The notes beneath the pieces were generated by a model. It was given only the letters and a program-made list of their open reading frames with translations, was not told where the DNA came from and searched no databases. Both the position numbers and the translations under genes were made by a program. DNA of 64,000 bases, taken from assembly GCF_000003605.2 (NCBI RefSeq), contig NW_003152183.1:1-64000 (forward strand). Direction: 5' to 3'. Positions 1 through 11,300 of this stretch are shown here, piece by piece; position 1 is the first letter of the stretch, and each line of letters begins with the position of its first letter. Origin of the DNA: Saccoglossus kowalevskii. Its lineage: Eukaryota; Hemichordata; Enteropneusta; Harrimaniidae.

Positions 1-552
1 TGTAGCATATAAAAATCACATTGTAAAGTAGGGAAATTAATAAAAGCCCGTTAAATGCAGCTTATAGATATTCACATGACGTGACTGTAAAATGTTATAA
101 AACAGCGTGCGAAGTTTGAAAAAACGAAGGAAATGTTGGCGGAGTTGATAGTTTATTTAGCTAAGTCATAGTAATGACAAACCCGCAGTTAAATTTTGAA
201 ACCATTGAGTACATTTTCCGATAACGCCTCATATCTAAGCAGATTATCACAACAGTCAATCGAAATATTGACAACAAACTGTATGCAAAGTTGTAAAACG
301 CGGTTGCGAAGTTGCTAGTTTCATTCGGGATTGTTACCTGTGATATCATATTAACAAGTCCCGTAGTTGAACATTAGAAAATATGAATAAATATTTCGTA
401 ACATGCTGTTAAATTACCGTAGTTTTACTCCAAGTATGTAGAGGTCATAGGTCAATCTAGAAGATACTTGTGCAAGCGATATCGGTTTAAAACATCCAAA
501 AACATGAAATTGCCGCAAATTCGGAATAATTATCCATGCAGCTGTGTGGTTA

Positions 553-635
553 GGTGCTCGACAAATGTTTAAAGTAAAGCACAATCGGGCGTGGTTAGTA
601 CTTGCATGGGAGACTCCCTGACTAAACGACCTTTT
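553..635 (+). pseudogene. 5S rRNA-derived segment, subfamily A copy
   Basis: This is the A-subfamily version of the 5S-like block, in the first unit. Box A-like AAAGTAAAGCA, TCGGGCGTGG and the TTAGTACTTGCATGGGAGAC box C region are all kept. It is preceded by GCTGTGTGG rather than GCTGTGGGG. The T-run follows at 632-635. Its presence in the divergent A units suggests the 5S-like block was part of the satellite before the subfamilies split. Confidence 0.78.
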
Positions 636-848
636 GAAATTTGTTTTTGTTTCAACACGCACATGGAAAAGATTTAAGGCAACGTTCCGGAACTTTTTCG
701 TACTGTGATGTCAATCATTTATATTAGAAAATCGAGGCATTTTTGTAACTTTTTTAATTAATGTAAAATTTTCAAATTCGTTCTAATTTTCACGAACAAG
801 TTGTGGATGCTGTCGGCACGTAGTGGGTGTTACACTGTTAACGCATCG

Positions 849-901
849 TGCAAAGTTGTTCAAAGTGATTACAAAGTTGTACAAAGTTATTGCAAATTTG
901 G
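849..901 (+). repeat. Helically phased CAAAGTT subrepeats inside the unit (representative)
   Basis: Five degenerate copies of CAAAGTTGTT start at 851, 861, 872, 882 and 893. The spacing is 10, 11, 10 and 11 bp, an average of 10.5. A further CAAGTTG lies at 924, 31 bp on, which is three turns. The block occurs about 690 bases after the anchor in each unit. The related sequence GCAAAGTTGTAAAA near +140, and GCAAAGTTTGAAAA about 50 bases before the next anchor, suggest the unit was partly built from this short motif. Phased A-tracts at this pitch can curve DNA. Confidence 0.7.
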
Positions 902-1840
902 TAAATGCATTTACATATATGACCAAGTTGTTAGCATATAAAAATCCACATTTGTAAAGTAGGGAAATTTAATAAAAGCCCGTTAAAAGCAGTTTATAGA
1001 TATTCACATGAGGTGACTGTAAAATGTTAGAAGAGAGCGTGCAAAGTTTGAAAAACACGAAGGAAATGTTGGCGGAGTTGATAGTTTATTTAGCCTAAGT
1101 CATAGTAATGACAAACCCGCAGTTAAATTTTGAAACCATTGAGTACATTTTCCGATAACGCCTCATATCTAAGCAGATTATCACAACAGTCAATCGAAAT
1201 ATTGACAACAAAACTGTATGCAAAAGTTGTAAAACGCGGTTGCGAAATTGCTAGTTTCATTCGGGATTGTTACCTGTGATATCATATTAACAAGTCCCGT
1301 AGTTGAACATTTCGAAAATATGAATAAAATATTTTCGTAACATGCTGTTAAATTACCGTAGTTTTACTCCAAGTATGTAGAGGTCATAGGTCAAATCTAG
1401 AAGATACTTTGTGCAAGCGATATCGGTTTAAAACATCCAAAAACATGAAATTGCCGCAATTCGGATTATTATTCCATGCAGCTGTGATGGTAAGTGCTCG
1501 AACAAATGTTTAAAGTAAAGCACATCGGGCGTGGTTAGTACTGCATGGGAGACTCCCTAGACTAAACGACCTTTTGAATTTTTGTTGTTCAACACGCACA
1601 TGGAAAAGATGTAAGGCAACGTCCGGCACTTTTTCTTACTGTGATGTCAATCATTTATAGTAGAAAATCGAGGCATTTTTGTAACTTTTTCAATTAATGG
1701 AAAATTTTCAAATTCATTCTAATTTTCACGAACAAGTTGTGGATGCTGTTGGCACGTAGTGGGTGTTACACTGTTAACGCATCCTGCAAAGTTGTTCAAA
1801 GTGATTAAAAAGTTGTACAAAGTTATTGCAAATTTGGTAA

Positions 1841-1852
1841 ATGCATTTGCAT
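1841..1852 (+). repeat. Short inverted repeat containing an octamer-like ATTTGCAT (representative)
   Basis: ATGCATTTGCAT has 5-bp perfect arms (ATGCA and TGCAT) around two T. Its second half, ATTTGCAT, is the reverse complement of the POU/Oct octamer ATGCAAAT, which is known upstream of some vertebrate snRNA genes. B, C and D units keep it, whereas A units usually read CATTTACAT (for example near 910). No function is shown; it may be chance. Confidence 0.4.
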
Positions 1853-2033
1853 ATATGACCAAGTTGTTATCATATAACAATCCACATTTGTAAAGTAGGG
1901 AAATTTAATAAAAGCCCGTTAAAAGCAGCTTATAGATATTCACATGAGGTGACTGTAAAATGTTAGAAAACAGCGTGCAAAGTTTGAAAAAACGAAGGAA
2001 ATGTTGGCGGAGTTGCTAGTTTATTTAGCCTAA

Positions 2034-2047
2034 GTCATTGTAATGAC
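2034..2047. repeat. Near-palindrome GTCATTGTAATGAC (representative)
   Basis: The arms GTCATT and AATGAC are perfectly complementary around GT. The element sits just after the anchor of each B, C and D unit. A units have GTCATAGTAATGAC, which breaks one pair. A site of this form could bind a dimeric protein, but that is inference only. Confidence 0.5.
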
Positions 2048-2239
2048 AACCCCGCAGTTAAATTTTGAAAGCATTGAGTAAATTTGCCGATAACGCCTCA
2101 TATCGAAGCAGATTATCACAACAGTCAATCGAAATATTGACAACAAACTGTATGCAAAGTTGTAAAAAGCGGTTGCGAAGTAGGTAGTTTCATTCGGGAT
2201 TGTTACCTGTGATATCATATTAACAAGTCCCGTAGTTGA

Positions 2240-2253
2240 ACATTCGAAAATGT
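2240..2253. repeat. Short hairpin ACATT-CGAA-AATGT (representative)
   Basis: Two perfect 5-bp arms enclose a CGAA tetraloop. It lies about 210 bases after the anchor in B, C and D units. A units have ACATTCGAAAATAT, which breaks a pair. Other short inverted repeats in the unit are TGATATCA, GCGATATCG-like sequence and GTTATCATATAAC. Confidence 0.4.
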
Positions 2254-2421
2254 GAATAAATATTTCGTAACATGCTGTTTAATTACCGTAGTTTTATTAC
2301 AAGTATGTAGAGGTCATAGGTCAATCTAGAAGATACTTGTGCAAGCGATATCGATTTAAAACATCCAAAAACATGAAATAGCCGCAAATTCGGAATAATA
2401 ATCCATGCAGCTGTGGGGTTA

Positions 2422-2504
2422 GGTGCTCGACAAATGTTTAAAGTAAAGCACAATCGGGCGTGGTTAGTACTTGCATGGGAGACTCCCTGACTAAACGACC
2501 TTTT
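2422..2504 (+). pseudogene. 5S rRNA-derived segment with Pol III internal-promoter-like boxes (representative copy; one per unit)
   Basis: This 70-base stretch aligns without gaps to the middle and 3' part of animal 5S rRNA. The upstream block GGTGCTCG resembles 5S GGTTCTCG. AAAGTAAAGCA resembles the box A region AAGTTAAGCA. TCGGGCGTGG covers the intermediate element. GGTTAGTACTTGCATGGGA followed by GAC covers box C, where 5S has TTAGTACTTGGATGGGAGACC. Against fly 5S as I remember it, about 47 of 70 bases agree, and agreement is densest from TCGGGCG to GGGAGAC. The 3' terminal stem of 5S is absent and no complementary 5' end is visible upstream. It is therefore not a working 5S rRNA gene but a relic, or a 5S-headed SINE fragment. 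A copy lies about 392 bases after every anchor in the array (for example 553, 1493, 13608). Homology is from memory, not a database search. Confidence 0.82.
2477..2487. repeat. Perfect GGGAG-A-CTCCC inverted repeat at the box C edge (representative)
   Basis: 5S rRNA reads GGGAGACCGCC at this place. In the satellite the right side has become CTCCC, so the block is a perfect 5-bp inverted repeat around one base. It is present in most units and broken in the linked variants near 5280, 6210, 24843, 25773, 36018 and 36960. Confidence 0.55.
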
Positions 2505-2512
2505 GAATTTTT
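2501..2512 (+). terminator. Possible Pol III terminator after the 5S-like segment (representative)
   Basis: TTTT followed three bases later by TTTTT comes directly after the 5S-like block, roughly where a 5S transcript would end. Runs of four or more T on the coding strand are the usual Pol III stop. The T-runs are present in every subfamily. B, C and D have a TTTTGAATTTTTG form and A has a TTTTGAAATTTG form followed by TTTTTG. The AT-rich background makes T-runs common, so position is the only specific support. Confidence 0.45.
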
Positions 2513-5218
2513 GTTTGTTTCAACACGCACATGGAAAAGATGTAAGGCAACGTTCCGGCACTTTTTTCTTACTGTGATGTCAATCATTTATAGTAGAAAA
2601 TCGAGGCATTTTTGTAACTTTTTCAATTAATGGAAAATTTTCAAATTCATTCTAATTTTCACGAACAAGTTGTGGATGCTGTCGACACGTAGTGGGTGTT
2701 ACACTGTTAACGCATCCTGCAAAGTTGTTCAAAGTGATTAAAAAGTTGTACAAAGTTATTGCAAATTCGGTAAATGCATTTGCATATATGACCAAGTTGT
2801 TATCATATAACAATCCACATTTGTAAAGTAGGGAAATTTAATAAAAGCCCGTTAAAAGCAGCTTATATATATTCACATGAGGTGACTGTAAAATGTTAGA
2901 AAACGGCGTGCAAAGTTTGAAAAAACGAAGGAAATGTTGGCGGAGTTGCTAGTTTATTTAGCCTAAGTCATTGTAATGACAACCCCGCAGTTAAATTTTG
3001 AAAGCATTGAGTAAATTTGCCGATAACGCCACATATCGAAGCAGATTATCACAACAGTCAATCGAAATATTGACAACAAACTGTATGCAAAGTTGTAAAA
3101 AGCGGTTGCGAAGTAGGTAGTTTCATTCGGGATTGTTACCTGTGATATCATATTAACAAGTCCCGTAGTTGAACATTCGAAAATGTGAATAAATATTTCG
3201 TAACATGCTGTTTAATTACCGTAGTTTTATTACAAGTATGTAGAAGTCATAGGTCAATCTAGAAGATACTTGTGCAAGCGATATCGATTTAAAACATCCA
3301 AAAACATGAAATAGCCGCAAATTCGGAATAATAATCCATGCAGCTGTGGGGTTAGGTGCTCGACAAATGTTTAAAGTAAAGCACAATCGGGCGTGGTTAG
3401 TACTTGCATGGGAGACTCCCTGACTAAACGACCTTTTGAATTTTTGTTTGTTTCAACACGCACATGAAAAAGATGTAAGGCAACGTTCCGGCACTTTTTC
3501 TTACTGTGATGTCAATCATTTATAGTAGAAAATCGATGCATTTTTGTAACTTTTTCAATTAATGGAAAATTTTCAAATTCATTCTAATTTTCACGAACAA
3601 GTTGTGGATGCTGTCGACACGTAGTGAGTGTTACACTGTTAACGCATCCTGCAAAGTTGTTCAAAGTGATTAAAAAGTTGTACAAAGTTATTGCAAATTC
3701 GGTAAATGCATTTGCATATATGACCAAGTTGTTATCATATAACAATCCACATTTGTAAAGTAGGGAAATTTAATAAAAGCCCGTTAAAAGCAGCTTATAT
3801 ATATTCACATGAGGTGACTGTAAAATGTTAGAAAACAGCGTGCAAAGTTTGAAAAAACGAAGGAAATGTTGGCGGAGTTGCTAGTTTATTTAGCCTAAGT
3901 CATTGTAATGACAACCCCGCAGTTAAATTTTGAAAGCATTGAGTAAATTTGCCGATAACGCCTCATATCGAAGCAGATTATCACAACAGTCAATCGAAAT
4001 ATTGACAACAAACTGTATGCAAAGTTGTAAAAAGCGGTTGCGAAGTAGGTAGTTTCATTCGGGATTGTTACCTGTGATATCATATTAACAAGTCCCGTAG
4101 TTGAACATTCGAAAATGTGAATAAATATTTCGTAACATGCTGTTTAATTACCGTAGTTTTATTACAAGTATGTAGAGGTCATAGGTCAATCTAGAAGATA
4201 CTTGTGCAAGCGATATCGATTTAAAACATCCAAAAACATGAAATAGCCGCAAATTCGGAATAATAATCCATGCAGCTGTGGGGTTAGGTGCTCGACAAAT
4301 GTTTAAAGTAAAGCACAATCGGGCGTGGTTAGTACTTGCATGGGAGACTCCCTGACTAAACGACCTTTTGAATTTTTGTTTGTTTCAACACGCACATGGA
4401 AAAGATGTAAGGCAACGTTCCGGCACTTTTTCTTACTGTGATGTCAATCATTTATAGTAGAAAATCGAGGCATTTTTGTAACTTTTTCAATTAATGGAAA
4501 ATTTTCAAATTCATTCTAATTTTCACGAACAAGTTGTGGATGCTGTCGACACGTAGTGGGTGTTACACTGTTAACGCATCCTGCAAAGTTGTTCAAAGTG
4601 ATTAAAAAGTTGTACAAAGTTATTGCAAATTCGGTAAATGCATTTGCATATATGACCAAGTTGTTATCATATAACAATCCACATTTGTAAAGTAGGGAAA
4701 TTTAATAAAAGCCCGTTAAAAGCAGCTTATATATATTCACATGAGGTGACTGTAAAATGTTAGAAAACAGCGTGCAAAGTTTGAAAAAACGAAGGAAATG
4801 TTGGCGGAGTTGCTAGTTTATTTAGCCTAAGTCATTGTAATGACAACCCCGCAGTTAAATTTTGAAAGCATTGAGTAAATTTGCCGATAACGCATCATAT
4901 CGAAGCAGATTATCACAACAGTCAATCGAAATATTGACAACAAACTGTATGCAAAGTTGTAAAAAGCGGTTGCGAAGTAGGTAGTTTCATTCGGGATTGT
5001 TACCTGTGATATCATATTAACAAGTCCCGTAGTTGAACATTCGAAAATGTGAATAAATATTTCGTAACATGCTGTTTAATTACCGTAGTTTTATTACAAG
5101 TATGTAGAGGTCATAGGTCAATCTAGAAGATACTTGTGCAAGCGATATCGATTTAAAACATCCAAAAACATGAAATAGCCGCAAATTCGGAATAATAATC
5201 CATGCAGCTGTGGGGTTA

Positions 5219-5301
5219 GGTGTCGACTAATGTTTAAAGTAAAGCACAATCGGGCGTGGTTAGTACTTGCATGGGAGACTCCATGCCTAAACGACCTTTT
5301 G
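5219..5301 (+). pseudogene. 5S rRNA-derived segment with altered 5' flank and box C edge
   Basis: This copy carries a linked set of changes: GGTGTCGACTAATG in place of GGTGCTCGACAAATG, and GACTCCATGCC in place of GACTCCCTGAC just after box C. The core TTAGTACTTGCATGGGAG is kept. The same changes recur near 6150-6215, 41550-41615 and 52735-52800 (the last keeps the C of CTCGAC). Two of them (about 6210 and 41608) also read GAGAGTCC in place of GAGACTCC. This marks a small lineage of units now scattered through the array. Confidence 0.75.
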
Positions 5302-8300
5302 AATTTTTGTTTGTTTCAACACGCACATGGAAAAGATGTAAGGCAACGTTCCGGCACTTTTTCTTACTGTGATGTCAATCATTTATAGTAGAAAATCGAG
5401 GCATTTTTGTAACTTTTTCAATTAATGGAAAATTTTCAAATTCATTCTAATTTTCACGAACAAGTTGTGGATGCTGTTGGCACGTAGTGGGTGTTACACT
5501 GTTAACGCATCGTGCAAAGTTGTTCAAAGTGATTACAAAGTTGTACAAAGTTATAGCAAATTTTGTAAATGCATTTGCATATATGACCAAGTTGTTATCA
5601 TATAACAATCCACATTTGTAAAGTAGGGAAATTTAATAAAAGCCCGTTAAAAGCAGCTTATAGATATTCACATGAGGTGACTGTAAAATGTTAGAAAACA
5701 GCGTGCAAAGTTTGAAAAAACGAAGGAAATGTTGGCGGAGTTGCTAGTTTATTTAGCCTAAGTCATTGTAATGACAACCCCGCAGTTAAATTTTGAAAGC
5801 ATTGAGTAAATTTGCCGATAACGCCTCATATCGAAGCAGATTATCACAACAGTCAATCGAAATATTGACAACAAACTGTATGCAAAGTTGTAAAAAGCGG
5901 TTGCGAAGTAGGTAGTTTCATTCGGGATTGTTACCTGTGATATCATATTAACAAGTCCCGTAGTTGAACATTCGAAAATGTGAATAAATATTTCGTAACA
6001 TGCTGTTTAATTACCGTAGTTTTATTACAAGTATGTAGAGGTCATAGGTCAATCTAGAAGATACTTGTGCAAGCGATATCGATTTAAAACATCCAAAAAC
6101 ATGAAATAGCCGCAAATTCGGAATAATAATCCATGCAGCTGTGGGGTTAGGTGTCGACTAATGTTTAAAGTAAAGCACAATCGGGCGTGGTTAGTACTTG
6201 CATGGGAGAGTCCATGCCTAAACGACCTTTTGAATTTTTGTTTGTTTCAACACGCACATGGAAAAGATGTAAGGCAACGTTCCGGCACTTTTTCTTACTG
6301 TGATGTCAATCATTTATAGTAGAAAATCGAGGCATTTTTGTAACTTTTTCAATTAATGGAAAATTTTCAAATTCATTCTAATTTTCACGAACAAGTTGTG
6401 GATGCTGTTGGCACGTAGTGGGTGTTACACTGTTAACGCATCCTGCAAAGTTGTTCAAAGTGATTACAAAGTTGTACAAAGTTATTGCAAATTTGGTAAA
6501 TGCATTTGCATATATGACCAAGTTGTTATCATATAAAAATCCACATTTGTAAAGTAGGGAAATTTAATAAAAGCCCGTTAAAATCAGCTTATAGATATTC
6601 ACATGAGGTGACTGTAAAATGTTAGAAATCAGCGTGCAAAGTTTGAAAAAACGAAGGAAATGTTGGCGGAGTTGCTAGTTTATTTAGCCTAAGTCATTGT
6701 AATGACAACCCCGCAGTTAAATTTTGAAAGCATTGAGTAAATTTTCCGATAACGCCTAATATCTAAGCAGATTATCACAACAGTCAATCGAAATATTGAC
6801 AACAAACTGTATGCAAAGTTGTAAAACGCGGTTGCGAAGTAGGTAGTTTCATTCGGGATTGTTACCTGTGATATCATATTAACAAGTCCCGTAGTTGAAC
6901 ATTCGAAAATGTGAATAAATATTTCGTAACATGCTGTTTAATTACCGTAGTTTTATTACAAGTATGTAGAGGTCATAGGTCAATCGAGAAGATACTTGTG
7001 CAAGCGATATCGATTTAAAACATCCAAAAACATGAAATAGCCGCAAATTCGGAATAATAATCCATGCAGCTGTGGGGTTAGGTGCTCGACAAATGTTTAA
7101 AGTAAAGCACAATCGGGTGTGGTTAGTACTTGCATGGGAGACTCCCTGACTAAACGACCTTTTGAATTTTTGTTTGTTTCAACACGCACATGGAAAAGAT
7201 GTAAGGCAACGTTCCGGCACTTTTTCTTACTGTGATGTCAATCATTTATAGTAGAAAATCGAGGCATTTTTGTAACTTTTTCAATTAATGGAAAATTTTC
7301 AAATTCATTCTAATTTTCACGAACAAGTTGTGGATGCTGTTGGCACGTAGTGGGTGTTACACTGTTAACGCATCCTGCAAAGTTGTTCAAAGTGATTACA
7401 AAGTTGTACAAAGTTATTGCAAATTTGGTAAATGCATTTGCATATATGACCAAGTTGTTATCATATAACAATCCACATTTGTAAAGTAGGGAAATTTAAT
7501 AAAAGCCCGTTAAAATCAGCTTATAGATTTTCACATGAGGTGACTGTAACATGTTAGAAAACAGCGTGCAAAGTTTGAAAAAACGAAGGAAATGTTGGCG
7601 GAGTTGCTAGTTTATTTAGCCTAAGTCATTGTAATGACAACCCCGCAGTTAAATTTTGAAATCATTGAGTAAATTTGCCGATAACGCCTCATATCTAAGC
7701 AGATTATCACAACAGTCAATCGAAATATTGACAACAAACTGTATGCAAAGTTGTAAAACGCGGTTGCGAATTGGGTAGTTTCATTCGGGATTGTTACCTG
7801 TGATATCATATTAACAAGTCCCGTAGTTGAACATTCGAAAATGTGAATAAATATTTCGTAACATGCTGTTTAATTACCGTAGTTTTAGTACAAGTATGTA
7901 GAGGTCATAGGTCAATCGAGAAGATACTTGTGCAAGCGATATCGATTTAAAACATCCAAAAACATGAAATAGCCGCAAATTCGGAATAATAATCCATGCA
8001 GCTGTGGGGTTAGGTGCTCGACAAATGTTTAAAGTAAAGCACAATCGGGCGTGGTTAGTACTTGCATGGGAGACTCCCTGACTAAACGACCTTTTGAATT
8101 TTTGTTTGTTTCAACACGCACATGGAAAAGATGTAAGGCAACGTTCCGGCACTTTTTCTTACTGTGATGTCAATCATTTATAGTAGAAAATCGAGGCATT
8201 TTTGTAACTTTTTCAATTAATGGAAAATTTTCAAATTCATTCTAATTTTCACGAACAAGTTGTGGATGCTGTTGGCACGTAGTGGGTGTTACACTGTTAA

Positions 8301-11300
8301 CGCATCCTGCAAAGTTGTTCAAAGTGATTACAAAGTTGTACAAAGTTATTGCAAATTTGGTAAATGCATTTGCATATATGACCAAGTTGTTATCATATAA
8401 CAATCCACATTTGTAAAGTAGGGAAATTTAATAAAAGCCCGTTAAAATCAGCTTATAGATATTCACATGAGGTGACTGTAAAATGTTAGAAAACAGCGTG
8501 CAAAGTTTGAAAAAACGAAGGAAATGTTGGCGGAGTTGCTAGTTTATTTAGCCTAAGTCATTGTAATGACAACCCCGCAGTTAAATTTTGAAAGCATTGA
8601 GTAAATTTGCCGATAACGCCTTATATCTAAGCAGATTATCACAACAGTCAATCGAAATATTGACAACAAACTGTATGCAAAGTTGTAAAACGCGGTTGCG
8701 AATTGGGTAGTTTCATTCGGGATTGTTACCTGTGATATCATATTAACAAGTCCCGTAGTTGAACATTCGAAAATGTGAATAAATATTTCGTAACATGCTG
8801 TTTAATTACCGTAGTTTTAGTACAAGTATGTAGAGGTCATAGGTCAATCGAGAAGATACTTGTGCAAGCGATATCGATTTAAAACATCCAAAAACATGAA
8901 ATAGCCGCAAATTCGGAATAATAATCCATGCAGCTGTGGGGTTAGGTGCTCGACAAATGTTTAAAGTAAAGCACAATCGGGCGTGGTTAGTACTTGCATG
9001 AGAGACTCCCTGACTAAACGACCTTTTGAATTTTTGTTTGTTTCAACACGCACATGGAAAAGATGTAAGGCAACGTACCGGCACTTTTTCTTCCTGTGAT
9101 GTCAATCATTTATAGTAGAAAATCGAGGCATTTTTGTAACTTTTTCAATGAATGGAAAATTTTCAAATTCGTTCTAATTTTCACGAACAAGTTGTGGATG
9201 CTGTCGACACGTAGTGGGTGTTACACTGTTAACGCATCGTGCAAAGTTGTTCAAAGTGATTACAAAGTTGTACAAAGTTATTGCAAATTTGGTAAATGCA
9301 TTTGCATATATGACCAAGTTGTTATCATATAACAATCCACATTTGTAAAGTAGGGAAATTTAATAAAAGCCCGTTAAAAGCAGCTTATAGTTATTCACAT
9401 GAGGTGACTGTAAAATGTTAGAAAACAGCGTGCAAAGTTTGAAAAAACGAAGGAAATGTTGGCGGAGTTGCTAGTTTATTTAGCCTAAGTCATTGTAATG
9501 ACAATCCCGCAGTTAAATTTTGAAAGCATTGAGTAAATTTGACGATAACGCCTCATATCGAAGCAGATTATCACAACAGTCAATCGAAATATTGACAACA
9601 AACTGTATGCAAAGTTGTAAAAAGCGGTTGCGAAGTAAGTAGTTTCATTCTGGATTGTTACCTGTGATATCATATTAACAAGTCCCGTAGTTGAACATTC
9701 GAAAATGTGAATAAATATTTCGTAACATGCTGTTTAATTACCGTAGTTTTATTACAAGTATGTAGAGGTCATAGGTCAATCTAGAAGATACTTGTGCAAG
9801 CGATATCGATTTAAAACATCCAAAAAACATGAAATAGCCGCAAATTCGGAATAATAATCCATGCAGCTGTGGGGTTAGGTGCTCGACAAATGTTTAAAGT
9901 AAAGCACAATCGGGCGTGGTTAGTACTTGCATGGGAGACTCCCTGACTAAACGACCTTTTGAATTTTTGTTTGTTTCAACACGCACATGGAAAAGATGTA
10001 AGGCAACGTTCCGGCACTTTTTCTTACTGTGATGTCAATCATTTATAGTAGAAAATCGAGGCATTTTTGTAACTTTTTCAATTAATGGAAAATTTTCAAA
10101 TTCATTCTAATTTTCACGAACAAGTTGTGGATGCTGTCGACACGTAGTGGGTGTTACACTGTTAACGCATCCTGCAAAGTTGTTCAAAGTGATTACAAAG
10201 TTGTACAAAGTTATTGCAAATTTGGTAAATGCATTTGCATATATGACCAAGTTGTTATCATATAACAATCCACATTTGTAAAGTAGGGAAATTTAATAAA
10301 AGCCCGTTAAAAGCAGCTTATAGATATTCACATGAGGTGACTGTAAAATGTTAGAAAACAGCGTGCAAAGTTTGAAAAAACGAAGGAAATGTTGGCGGAG
10401 TTGCTAGTTTATTTAGCCTAAGTCATTGTAATGACAACCCCGCAGTTAAATTTTGAAAGCATTGAGTAAATTTGCCGATAACGCCTCATATCGAAGCAGA
10501 TTATGACAACAGTCAATCGAAATATTGACAACAAACTGTATGCAAAGTTGTAAAAAGCGGTTGCAAAGTAAGTAGTTTCATTCTGGATTGTTACCTGTGA
10601 TATCATATTAACAAGTCCCGTAGTTGAACATTCGAAAATGTGAATAAATATTTCGTAACATGCTGTTTAATTACCGTAGTTTTATTACAAGTATGTAGAG
10701 GTCATAGGTCAATCTAGAAGATACTTGTGCAAGGGATATCGATTTAAAACATCCAAAAAACATGAAATAGCCGCAAATTCGGAATAATAATCCATGCAGC
10801 TGTGGGGTTAGGTGCTCGACAAATGTTTAAAGTAAAGCACAATCGGGCGTGGTTCGTACTTGCATGGGAGACTCCCTGACTAAACGACCTTTTGAATTTT
10901 TGTTTGTTTCAACACGCACATGGAAAAGATGTAAGGCAACGTTCCGGCACTTTTTCTTACTGTGATGTCAATCATTTATAGTAGAAAATCGAGGCATTTT
11001 TGTAACTTTTTCAATTAATGGAAAATTTTCAAATTCATTCTAATTTTCACGAACAAGTTGTGGATGCTGTCGACACGTAGTGGGTGTTACACTGTTAACG
11101 CATCCTGCAAAGTTGTTCAAAGTGATTACAAAGTTGTACAAAGTTATTGCAAATTTGGTAAATGCATTTGCATATATGACCAAGTTGTTATCATATAACA
11201 ATCCACATTTGTAAAGTAGGGAAATTTAATAAAAGCCCGTTAAAAGCAGCTTATAGATATTCACATGAGGTGACTGTAAAATGTTAGAAAACAGCGTGCA

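Larger units (their letters stand above)
1..1555 (+). repeat. Array patch, subfamily A units
   Basis: This patch holds the partial first unit and the units anchored at 161 and 1095. Marks of subfamily A are GTCATAGTAATGACAAACC, CCATTGAGTACATTTTCC, GTTTTACTCCAAGTATG, TTTTTTAATTAATG and CATTTACATATATG. The second unit has many one-base length changes relative to the others (1080-1640). It turns B-like after about 1555. Confidence 0.75.

Noticed and set aside
414-662. Reverse-strand ORF of 82 codons (MRVETKTNFKR) in A-type units
   Set aside because: It runs antisense through the 5S-like block and is open only in A-type units. It has no recognisable domain and is best explained by chance.
1787-1830. 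tRNA-type Pol III B box (GTTCAAAGT) in the subrepeats
   Set aside because: It lacks the final C of the GWTCRANNC consensus, no A box lies at a suitable distance, and it is explained by the CAAAGTT subrepeats.
2030-2218. Reverse-strand ORF of 60-80 codons (starting MISQVTIPNET) that recurs in nearly every unit
   Set aside because: It recurs because the unit recurs. Between the A unit at 27184 and the B unit at 2030, 7 of the 9 base differences in this stretch change an amino acid, so there is no sign of selection on a protein. The longer 80-codon form in C units comes from loss of one T. No domain is recognised.
2275-2300. Spliced-leader-like sequence: GTTTAATTACC resembles the start of nematode SL1, and nematodes can have 5S and SL genes in units of about 1 kb
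   Set aside because: The match stops after about 11 bases. A units read GTTAAATTACC, and no donor-plus-Sm-site arrangement follows at the right distance. Chance is likelier.
2422-2504. Functional 5S rRNA gene
   Set aside because: Only the central and box C part matches. The 5' portion is unrecognisable, the 3' terminal stem is missing and no complementary 5' strand is present, so the RNA could not fold as 5S.
9096-9332. Scattered + strand ORFs (9096-9332, 47382-47612, 48107-48301, 49271-49477)
   Set aside because: Each is open in one or two units only, through private changes, and crosses the subrepeats or 5S-like block. No domain is recognised.
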